Assembly: GCA_027943335.1 (NCBI GenBank)
Contig: BSBK01002054.1
Coordinates: 792,421 to 856,420 of the forward strand
Reading direction: 5' to 3'
DNA from: Chamaecyparis obtusa
Lineage: Eukaryota > Streptophyta > Pinopsida > Cupressales > Cupressaceae
DNA length: 64,000 nucleotides
Shown one piece after another: positions 37,101 to 49,100 of this stretch (position 1 is its first letter; each line of letters begins with the position of its first letter). A program made the translations under genes and the position numbers. The notes under the pieces were generated by a model. It was not told the DNA's origin. It saw only the letters and a program-made list of their open reading frames with translations, and ran no database searches.

Positions 37101-40100
37101 CTGACCCAGTCCTAGTCGCATCAACCCAACTCTCACAACGCTGGTAGACGTTGTTTGGTATACCCGGAGATTACTCCACAATGGTGAGCTTATCTCATAC
37201 TGACCGGAATACTCGTGGTTGCCTCCTAGTCATTCGATGCCAGTGCTAAACGGCCCATAAGCGCCAGTGAACTCTGTCGTGGTCAGGCTCCTCACTATGA
37301 GACGCAAGCACAAGTGCTAACAGCTCGATAGGCACTGTTGCAGCCTTCTTGCTATCGTAGCATCAAACGATCCACACACCTCCTGTTTGGTGACTGAGAT
37401 ACTTATACCGGCGTTTCGTGGTATCTGGGGATAAGGCGACTCCAAACATGAGCTCACACTATAGCATGGGAGATCATTTGGATACGCACCATGCAAAAAA
37501 TCACCTCGCTATCGCTCACCTAATGTGCCAGGTCCAGATCGCAGTGCAAGCTCCTGTATCAACTTCGATAGGCACTATATTTTGCCTCTTAAATGTTGTC
37601 ACCTTAAGACATGACTCGACTGATCACCGCTCGAAGAATGCCCCCCCTCGACGTTACAACTCCTCTTGCTGTGTTCAAATTTTAATGTTTATCGTGCAAC
37701 TCATTTGAACTTCCGCATAGGTTCTGGTTAGGGACTAGTGCGGGATCTCTACCTAGGGGCCAGCACTTCGACTCTACTACCCGAAACAAAATGGGGAGAG
37801 GAGCGACTGTGTCCCGTAATATCTATGTATTGCTAGTGGTGCACTAGCATGAACGCAGTCTCGTTTACATTCTCTGTTGCCCTTGCAGCTACACGGTAGA
37901 CTAATAGTCTACTCGCACACCAAACATATGTTGTCGAGAAGCCCCGCCAAACAAATAAACAAAGGCTTCCCTTGTCGTAAGCCCAGTCGCTACACAGACT
38001 AGTGTGTGCGCACGGCTTGCAGTTGTTTCACGCCAACAATGAGATTTATTTGTTGTGGTTAGTGCGTCTTCAGCACGCCCAATAATCTTTAATATGCCAC
38101 CAACAATTACAAGATTAAAAGGTCCATGACCAACATCATGAAGTAAACCTGCTAGCTTTGCACTTGAAATATCAACTCTGCTAATGTCGAGCTCCTTGCC
38201 TTGGTATTGTTTAAGCCATCGTATTGCTTCATCTACAAGCCAGCAAACTCCTAAGGAATGCTCAAAACGAGAGTGTACAGCACCGGGGTGGACTAGATTG
38301 TGCAGGCCTAACTACTCAAAATCTCAAAACTGTTGAAACTGTTCAGTATCTATGAATCTGAGACTAAGCTGTAATACCAATATTCGATTTGGACTGAGAA
38401 CTAACTTCCTCTTATCACCCTATGTAGTTCGAAGAATAGTTCCAACATACTAATAACAATCACAAAATTCACGCTAACTTCTTAATCTTATCTCATATAA
38501 AATCTTCTTCTGTAAAAATATCTCTGCAACTTTGTTCCTCAAGGAGAACCTCACAGGCTAGCAGGATTTTTAGCTCTGATACCACTGTAATGACCCAAAC
38601 CGGTCTTTTCCCGAATTTTCACAAATATATCTCATGCACATTTAAACAAATAGACACATGCAAATAACCATTTGATTCAACAACAATAACCAGCAACACA
38701 TTCCATTACATAACTCAGAAAATTGTTATCGTATTATACATCAACAATACAAAATAATGAAACTACAATAATCCAATCTGAAATACAGAATACTACAACA
38801 AGATTGGTTGATCAAGAACCTGTAAACCAATGGCGAACTCTGTTGTGAATCCGCACCGGAGATGAACTGGGTTTCTGTCCAATCCACCGAGAAAGCCTGA
38901 AGGTTTCCGTCCTCAGGTTTCAAAATCGAAAGCTGAAGCTTCCTAGATTCTCCAAGAGAAATAAATTCATAAACTAAGCATGCTCAAATGAGACTCCAAG
39001 CCTTCTTTTAGAGCTGCAGTTGTGACTCTTCAGTTTCCCCACTCTGTCTCTTCATATTCCACTTAAAGTCACTTTTAAATAAATATAACTGTTAAGTTAT
39101 AAAGTGACATAATAAATAAAGTAAGGAATCTTCTGACATTAAAACAGAGGACCAAACAAACTCAGTTGATGACATGTGATAGCTTGCCAGAAAGCTCTCA
39201 ATGAGACACTCCAAGTCCACTACTGAAATGCCAGGAAAACTGAGTTCTGCCGACTTACTATAAATAGTAAGTACCCTGGAAACCCTGTGGAAACTGCTCT
39301 GATTGACCTGAAACTGAAATCTCCTAGGCCAAACACCCCACAGATCACTGCCAAGCCACGGTTAGCCCACCGGACCATGATGAAAAGGCTAACGACACAG
39401 CACAAAATAATGTGCCCCAAAAAGGGGACATTACAGCAAATTTCATTGGTGAGACATATTCATTGCGATAGGGCTTTCAATTTGTTTCTTCGATCATGTG
39501 CGAAATTCAATTGTCTTCATTCCATTGAGGAGAGATACAATTTCAATGAGACCTCTTACTGGTTGTTTTGGTTTTTGTTGCTTTCTTTCTTCGAGTATTG
39601 TTTGGTACCCTTGTGGGTTGGCCCCTTTTTGTTGTTCTCAGCAATCCCTTTGACCCCTTTTGTGGTTTCTTGTTGGACATTAATAAATTTATCTTATCTT
39701 TATCTCCATTAAATATGATGGAGACTCCTATTTTGACTCATGAATTCTTTATGGCTTCAAGGAATCCTTTACAAATTTCACCTCTTTATCCAACAAAGCA
39801 ATAAGTACCTTCTCATAACCCAAACCCTTGTACCCTTTTGAAGCCTTACTAATTTATTTCGCTATTTCTTAACAATATGGTGAGCAAGCAACAATGAATG
39901 CCAATTCATTTGAATAGACACATCTCACTATGTCTTGATCGGCAATCTCTCTAGACTCATTCTGAAATGATATTTCCAATGGTCCCTTCAATCTGTTATT
40001 TGTAGAGGTCACAAGTTGTTTTTTAGGCATGGAACAAAATGGATGGCTCTCTGTGGGTTGAAAATGAGAAGGTGGTGGAGGGGGTGCTTCATCCCTCAAT

Positions 40101-43100
40101 AACCTTTCTTTAACAAAGGAGGATATGAATTATGGCCTGCCATTTGGTCTACTTTTCCTTGCTCACCAAAATATGCCAAGACTTGTCCATCAAGATTGTC
40201 ATTGCCACCTTCACCTAGACAAAATCTGATGCCTAGTCTAGGGATTTTGTAGAAATAGCCTTTCACTGAACTATATGAGCTTGAATATCTAACTTCACAA
40301 TGACTGCAAATCCAAACATAACTTCGACCACCTAAGTTGTATTATTTCAACATGTTTCCAAAGGGGAAAGTTTGGGCATGTTTTGAAACAGTGTTGGCTC
40401 ATGGAGCTAGAAAATTGGCATCGTAATACCTAAGACAAAAAGTTGTCAAGTTCAATAAACAACACATTCAAAGAACTGAAACATGTAAAATTTGAGAAGT
40501 AAGAGTTCATTTGTTAAAACTATGTAGGAAATCAAAAATCAAAAACTTCCAAAAACCAAACTCTTTTGAAGAAATCTTCCTCTACTTCCTTCCTCACCCA
40601 ACATTTTTTAAATCAAAAAGTATCGTCAATACCTAAATTCACCCTAAAGTGAAGAACTTATTTCGCCTCTTTCACAAAAACAAGTGACAAACAACATTTT
40701 TGCCTAAAAGCTACCATTCTTATTTTTTAAGTTTGCTGCATTTTACTACAAAGGTGAAGGTTATAGGCAAGTAAAACCCAAACCAATAGAAAAAGAGGTG
40801 AGAGGGAATATTTATCTATCAAAGTTGAGTGAACCTAGCAACACTTTAATAAGTTTTTGAAAGATTTTTCAATTTTTTTTTATTAATATTTTTTAAGCCT
40901 TTTATACATCATACAAGGGTTATAATGCCTTTTTTTAATTTGTTTATATGGTTGTACATTTGGAATGTTTTTTTGTTCTGTCATGTACATACGAAATAAT
41001 TGGCAGTTCTAATTCAGTTGCCCCACATGTAAAGAGATCATTTAAATTTGATATAGTGTCACCTCTTTGGCAACATACAACCATGATTGAGCATCCTGTG
41101 GTTGGGGACCTGGGGTTATCGTTAGCATTGTACCCAATGTGGAAATGGGTATCTAAGAGCTTGTACAATCAAGTGAAAGCTCAGATGTGGGCTGTTTCTG
41201 GCTTGGGAATAAGAATTTGTACAAGGCCAAATAAAGAATGGTTGTCAAAGCAACATGTAATGGGATGTATTAAAGAATAAGATGATGACAACATGGTAAG
41301 TAATAGATCAAAATAAAGAGCACATCCTCTTTCCATTAAAGATTTGCAAAAATCTCCTAGTGGCTTATAACAATTGGCCAGCCCACATCCTTTAAAGAAT
41401 ATCTTCCCGAGAATAGAATACCCCCTTTCTTATGCATAAAAGAGGCCCATTGGGAAAGGCTTTCAAGAATGTGGCATAGAGGGTTACAAATAAGAGCATT
41501 CCTTGTTGCATTTATGGCAATGAATTTCCTTTCAAACTTGTTATACCACCTTATTGGCGGGATATGGTGATGGCTATTGCCAATCCACCTACTAATTTTC
41601 CCTAACAATAATATTGGCAGGATATTGGTGACGATAATTGCCAATGAATTAAATATGCTATTAAAAAATTACCATTGAACATTGAGAATATTATTAATGG
41701 TATCTCGGCAATATTGGATAACAGTAAATCAATTAATTTTGCACCCAACTTCAAAAATTTAAGATACAATAATGGCAAGTCACAAAGAAGGTTGAGTTGT
41801 GTAGTTTGATAAAGGAATAAAATGAAGTTGATTATTTATTGTAATCTTTGAGCTATGTAATATTTTATCTACTCTTGATAGTGAGTGAACAATTTGGAAT
41901 CTGACTGGCCTTGGTTGTAGATGAGATTTTAAATGAAGCTAAGACTACCCTTAAACAGTATCTTGCAATACAGAAATAGTACTTTCACTAGTAAAACTTT
42001 TTTTTCTATGATCAATTGTCTGACTTTCAAGTTTTGGTTGCTGAAAAGTCAAGAACATTAGGTACAATTAATGACTATTAGATTCATAATCTCTGTTATA
42101 ATTTTTATGTCTTTTAGATAATGTTGTGAAATGTATAGCCTTTTGATTGTTACATCTAGAATGCCACTGCTCTAGTTGCCAATCCATACAAATCTTATAT
42201 TGCAATTTCTATGGGTTCTAGGGCTTCTATCAAAGAGTAACTTACAAATGTAGCTAGCATTTTTATTCGGAATGTGTTACACTCATTTTATATTGTCTTA
42301 TTGCACAGTACAAGCAATATCTGAGCCTTATATTATAGTTTTTGTAATTGTTTGTTCTATTTCAAGTGGCAGATTTGATACATTGACAACTGTTTTCTTG
42401 CCCCTTGAACAAATTTAGTGTACCGTGACTCAGCTGAGCCATCTTCTGCCATAGCTATCATTTCTTTTTTCATCACAGTTGCTAGATTCTATTGTTCTTC
42501 CCTTGGCTGATCTGTACCTTTCTTTTTCTCTCTTATAATAGCAGAGTTCTTTGTCACTGCTGTGTACGTGGAATACTCTGCATGAAAATGATTAGCTCTG
42601 ATACCACTATAATGTCACTGGCAAGGTGGGTAGTTCAAATCCATCAAATTTAACAATCAACTCAAATCCTAGCTCTCTCCAATCACCAAGTTCTCAGTGT
42701 GGGAAAGATGAGCATACTGAGACTAGAATGAGGACAATAAATAGAAGCAGCAACTAATTGGAAGTTGGCCAACCAACAGCATCAAGCAACACCAAAATAT
42801 CCGATAATGATATGCAAACTCCGATCATGCTCAATAACAACTAACAAACCAAAATGTGTTGATGCCAAAATGACGAACTAAATTATCTAATTCTGATGTA
42901 TGCCAACTTGGTAGATAATGATATGAAAACAAATGGATCCAGGCTTCCAGAAAATAAACTGACTAAGATCTTATATTAGTCACTTAGATCCAACAATGAA
43001 CAGTCCAAGATCTTAACATTAATAACCAAACTACTAGTGATAAACCATCCAATCTATTAGATTGTAAGTAATACGCATGAAATTAAAATTTTAAACTCAA

Positions 43101-46100
43101 GTATTCTTGACTGAAAAAATTGCATCAGCTTGATGATATCAACTAGATATCACTAGAAACTACATTCTAACTGCCAGTATTTGCTTTAAACTTTCAAGGT
43201 GAATATAAAAACATAAAATGATGTGGCTAACTGTAACATGTGTAACTAATCATAGCTCCAAGTTGTAATAACTTCAAAACATCCTATAATCTGAATTTTT
43301 TTCAAATAACAAACTCACCCAACATTGAAAAGTAAAATTGTAATAACTAAAATATTAATGATTTGACAGATATTAATAGCTCCAAGTTGTAATAACTCCA
43401 AAACATCCTATAATCTGAATTTTTTTCAAATAACAAACTCACCCAACATTGAAAAGTAAAATTGTAAAAAGAACGCAAATAATGAACTCACCCAGCTAAG
43501 AAAGCATCGCAAAATTTTGCGATTCTTCTCATGCCTTTGAATGTTATCCTCAAAATTTCCTTCGGTCTCATGCAGTAGAAACTCAAGAATAGCCGTAGTA
43601 TGTGAGAGAAGCTACCAAGAAAAAGATAAGTTAACAACACTGAAACAAGGAAAAACATATAAATGAAATATGACCTTCAGAAGTTGAACTGCTATTTACA
43701 TTGTGAAGCTAAAAGAAACTGAATGAGGGACAAAAAATATTACCACACAAGAAGATCTTTAATACAACTACCATTACATCTTTGAAATAAGAGGTACTGA
43801 ATGAGGCAGCATTATACCACATAGGAAACAACCCTTAATATATTTGTTTTTTTTTCTTCTTTGTGAAACTCGGGGGACAGGAGAGGGAATAATCACCTGC
43901 TAATAATGAAAGCACTAATCTATTATTTAATATAATTAAATCTTCAAGGAGGTCTGTGAGGCATACTTCTAGTCATCAAAGAGAATAATTCAATAAAAAC
44001 ATGAAATATAAAGTGAACAAGTTTTCTAAACTATAAAATAACGCAACCGTAACTTTACAAAATTCTAAAAAAAATGCAAGGATAAATAGAAGTGTATGGA
44101 TTGTATAGATGTACAATCATGAGAGTGTGATGAAATACATAAAAAGACAAACGTGCTTAGTGTAGTTTATCTTACATGTAATCAAGCATGGCTTCAGTGA
44201 ATTGGGACATGTAAGACATTAAACAGTTTCAAAAATAGAAATATTGACAAGAGAGAGATTTCCATTATTTCCTCCTTGCCGAAAGGAAGCCTTTAGAGTA
44301 AAACTTCCCACAAAAGCAGCCCCCAAGAACAACTTGACCTGTGTCACTAGAGAACATTTGCAACCAACCAAGATTGAATAGATGTTAAAAGATGAAGATG
44401 TGATAGCACATATAAAAAGATAAATACACTTAATTAAGTTCATGTCACATGCAGTCAAACATGGCTCCAGGCAATTGGGACATGCAGAACATTAAACTAA
44501 TTACAAAATTAGAAATATTTACAAAACATTGATTCCCATCATTTACTTTTTCAGAAAGGGGAAGCTACCTGCCAACTTCCACCCACTCCTTTACGTGAGT
44601 GATGGATTAATTAGTCTTTGAAATCAGTTGGATGTTTAAATTTCTTTGTTCAAGATTGTGGTTTCCACTTCAGCTTCTAGTTAGCTCCAACTCTTCTATA
44701 GGGGCTTCCAACCTGACTTAGCTAGTTAGATTAACACTTTTTTCATAAGTGAGATTTTTCTCCTAAGTTGGTGGCATACTTGAATTTTTTGTTTAGCCCT
44801 AGGGCTTCAATTTACACATCCCCTTCAGGTTATAATCTGGTTATCTCTTCCACCTCAGCTCAGAATTGTGCTGGTGGATTTCTAGAGTTGGTTGCTATTA
44901 GAAGCTCCTTTATTGATGTTGCTCCACCAATTTGAGGGGTTGTTTGATTCCATGATCTACCCCTAACCATGTTGGGGTCTTCTGCAACATTTGTTCAAGC
45001 TCAATGGCATTACTTTTGTGGGGTATGAAATCAGTCTTCACTTTGCTATTCTTCCTCTTAATGACACCTTCTATTCATACCATTTTATCATTTGTTGTCC
45101 ATGTGTTTCATGGCCCTTTGAAATACAAAGGTCTTGTTAATTAATTTTTGGCTGTGGGTACCAAAAAGGGGGCCCCACAATCCTTAAAAACTATTTTTCA
45201 CAACCCTAATTTCAACCTATTAACCTCTTATTTTCTCATTTTATGTCATTTAATTCATTCTTCATGCATTTTTCACCTTTTTAACTTGGTTTTATAGTTG
45301 CTGCATTTTTCTTCAAAGGTGAACACTACAGAGGAGTTAGACACACACCAAAGGCTTAGGAAACGTTGGAGAAGGCAGATTTACGTTTAAAGGTGAAGGA
45401 ATCTTCAACTTTTCAAATTTAAAATGAATTTTTCAAAATTCTTCAAGTTTGTTTTTTAAAATCAAGTTTTCTTTAAATTTTTTTTAGAAGCTTTGATTAC
45501 TTTTTTATACTTTGTATGCATATTATACTATTAAGGGGTTATAATGCCGAATTTTTTCAATTTTATTCAAAAAATCTCTTGAGTTTTCTTTTCCATTTTA
45601 GGTTCATTATTCAGACACAATGGCTGGAAGTGGAAGTTCAAATTCAGTTTCCCAGGAGAACCCTTTTAAAATTGATGCAGCTTCACCACTTTGGCGTTAT
45701 ACAAAATTGATTAAGCAAATGCTTAGTGCCGGGGGTTATCTTTGGCAGTGTAACCATTCCAACATAGAGTATTCGAGCTCATACTTTTGAGTGAAAGCTT
45801 AATATGTGCCACCCCTGGAAAAGGAATGACAGCTGCTAGGGGCCAGATAAGAAAACGCTGTCAAAGGGTCTAACCTACAATAGATTAAAGAACAAGAGGA
45901 AGCTGACTTGAGAAGCAACAAAGCAAAGACTAATCTTCCCCTTGCCAACACAAGCTCGAGGAGGCCTCCAAGTGGCTTGGGAAAATCAGCTGGCCCACAT
46001 CCTTTCATGCCAATGCCACCACCTTTTGAGCCATAAATTGTTACACAAAAAAGAGGCCCATTGAATAGGGCGTTAAAAAATAAAATCAAACAAGTTGCAG

Positions 46101-49100
46101 ATCAGAGTGTTGCTCATTGCATTTATAACAATGGGCTTCCTTTAAACATTGTTATATCACCTTATTAGTGAGAGATGGTGAGTACCCTTTGCAATACACC
46201 TCTTAATTATGTTAGTCCCAGGTACGAAAAGGTGTGAGCCAGCTTATTGGCAACGGAGAAAACTTCAATAGAGGCACAATTGAGAGTGATCAAAGATACA
46301 TGGTCAGAAACAAGTGTGCCCATCACTTTTGATCAATTGAAAGATTGCAAAAATAGGCCATTGATCAATGTTATAGTGGTGGATTGTGAGGGGAAAGAGA
46401 AAGATGCAAGTTTCATTGTCCATATCCTCATAGAATCAATTGAGATTGTGGGGCCTACAAATGTTGTCCAAGTCATAACAAACAATGCTAAAATATTGTA
46501 GGGCAGATGGGTCTATAGTGGAGGCCACATATAATCAAATTTTTTGGACACCATGTACAATCCACTCACTCAATTTAATCATTCAAAAGATTGGCACACA
46601 AATTGAAAGAGTCAAACAAGTTTACATGGAGGCCTAGAAGATTCAAATGTTTGTGACTAATCATCACATGTCACAAATCATATTCAGGACCTTCTCCAAG
46701 TTGGACTTGCGGAGGGTAATTTATGGTTGTTTTTTATAGTTATAGAATTTTTATAGTTGATATATGACATGTATTTTTATGCCATGTTGGGTTGCCGAAA
46801 CACAATTTGTATCTCACACAATCGTCTTAAGATGACTTGTGAAGGTGCAAGAGGCCTTAAGTGCTATGGTCATCAACACCTTGTGGAATGTATGGCGGCA
46901 ACCAAACATAGAAAGAGCCCAGAAAGTAAAAGCATTGATCCTTGACGATGAGTGGTGGGATTGTGCAAAATATGTTTTTGAATTTCACCAAGCCCATCAT
47001 GAGCATGATTAGGTATGTTGATAATAATTGCCAACGTTCAGATGAAATTTATGATGGCATGGACACCATGGTGGAGAACATAGAAAGAATAATAGTGACA
47101 AAGGAACATACAGATAGATTTTTCAAAGTTGTGGAATGAATTATCGTTGACCACTGGAACAAGATAACCACCCCCTTACATCTCTTATCATATGCTTTGC
47201 CACCAAGGTTTTATAGCCAAGAGATGCTTGAACAACCACGGAGGATGGCACCATATAGAGATGTGTGTTATGGTAAATTGATTTTGTATTAAACAAAGGA
47301 GATGAAAGCTCCTTATATAGATTACAAAGACGATGTTTTTAAAAGAAACAATCGTGAACTAAAGATGAAAATAGAAATTGCCTAATTAACTAAAGACTAA
47401 CTATGATGACCACTAAAGAAATATTATAGTATTCTAATACCCTCCCTTAATCGTCATTGTCTAACTGCCCTGTAGAAGACTGTACATGTCTTGTGGTCAT
47501 AAATTCTTCAGATCATTTTGTTGCTCTTGAGACTCTACCTGGATCTACAGAATGTTAATGACCAAGACTAGCCAAAATCCATCAAGAAAAAATAGAGAAG
47601 GTTGCCCCCTTCTTCAAAATGCTCCGCAACAAGAGACAAGAGCATGCAACTGACTCTGCCACTGAGATGAGTCTACCACTAACCCTCCCAGAATCTGCAA
47701 AACTTCTGACCAGAAATCATCACAAAATGTCCAACCTGATGTTGGATAGCAGAGTTGTCCCTCCTTGTAGCCAAAGACACACACCAAGAACAGTTGCCAC
47801 GATTTTGAGGAAAAATGGCAGACCCTCCAAACTTTGTAGAAGAGCACGACACCCTAGAACAAACTAAAAAAAAATCACAATTCTTGAGGTATAAATCGTC
47901 AATGCAAGATTACAAATCATTGTTTTTTTTGGAAAAAAGGGTAAAAACCCACAAAGGAATCACACACAACTTTGAGAATTACAAAATTCAGAAATGATTT
48001 TTGAGGATAAAATTGAAAAACCAAACAAAAGGTTGGCACAAAATCCGAGACAGGGATCAGCATACAAAACATCGTTTTTAAGGAAAAAAACAATAAACCC
48101 ATTCTAGAAACCAGAGAGCCCTCCCTATTAGAAGCAAACCCTTAATTTTAGAGGAAAAAATTATAAACCCAAAATAAATAAAATTCAAGGGACAATTATT
48201 AAAATCGACAAAAAAAATTATAAAAACCCATCGGAAAGTTTTTAAAGGGAAAAAACTATGAAAACCCATCAAAAATTTTTTAAGGGAAAAAATTATGAAA
48301 ACCCATTAGAAATTTCTTAAGGGAAAAATTATAAAAACATGTCAGAGAAACCATCATGCGACAAAACACAAGACTTCGCGTGATAAACAACATATGCAAG
48401 CAACATGTAACTCACAAAAAGCACATGTAAGTAACATGCAACAAACATGCAAGTACATGCAACCCTCAAAAATCAAAAACTTTTGCTCAAACAAGGAAAT
48501 CGCACGACCAACACCCTGGACCAAGCTCACGATTTTTAGCAAAAATCTTCAAAGACGAACCACAAAATTTTTATAAAATACCTCCAATAATTTTTATTTT
48601 AAAAAATCTAAAAAAAAATTTTGGAAAAAAAATTCTAGATCAAAAGAGGCTCGAATTTTCTTAAGAACTTCGGAAAATTTTATGAAAATCCCATCGACCC
48701 GCTCTAATACCATGTTACGATAAATCCATGTTGTTGTATTAAACAGAGGAGATGAAAGCTCCTTATATAGATTTACAAAGACGATGTTTCTAAAAGAAAC
48801 AATCGTGAAACTAAAGACAAAAATAAAAACTGCCTAATAAACTAAAGACTAACTATGATGACCATTAAAGAAACATTACAATATTCTAATAATGAGGTTG
48901 CTGTTGGCTACAGAGCTACATTTAGAATGATATATGGTGATGATGAAACTCAAAATATTGTCTTGATTGAGTTTGGCCAATTTGCATCTTCCAAATATCA
49001 TAACATTGTCGCTCTTCATGATCAATATAGGATGAATACTGATGGGCGGTGGTTATACATTGTCAAGGCTCCATTTTCTTGTAGCCTCTTGCAATTGAAG

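Larger units (their letters stand above)
32877..39435 (-). mobile_element. LTR retrotransposon carrying captured host-gene fragments
   Basis: 5' LTR 38586-39435 (TGTAATG...CATTACA), Met-tRNA-type primer-binding site at 38573-38584, interior 33619-38572, and 3' LTR 32877-33618, which lacks about 75 bp of its outer end. The element runs right to left. The interior holds, in order: a SAMHD1-like fragment, a GC-rich segment, a PDS5-like fragment fused ahead of a gag-type zinc knuckle, a coiled-coil region and a 384-codon ORF. No protease, RT, RNase H or integrase motif is visible, so it is non-autonomous. A target duplication cannot be shown because one LTR end is lost. Confidence 0.82.
20814..43491 (-). 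other. Importin intron 4 (about 22.7 kb)
   Basis: The largest intron seen. It contains, left to right: a tandem duplication, an inverted repeat, a solo LTR, a hAT remnant, a LINE copy, a PPR pseudogene, an LTR element with captured host genes, two hAT fragments and an LTR remnant. 25.9-27.3 kb, 30.2-31.8 kb and 41.7-42.5 kb show no recognisable gene. Confidence 0.8.

Noticed and set aside
38571..38585. tRNA gene suggested by the tctgatacca word
   Set aside because: Only a 12-base match to the complement of the Met-tRNA end; it is a primer-binding site next to an LTR. The same holds at 9006, 42595 and 48701.
43476..43494. Repeats at 43253-43467 as an exon 4 duplication
   Set aside because: They share only the donor-side word, not exon 4 coding sequence, so they are intron repeats near the donor, not exon copies.
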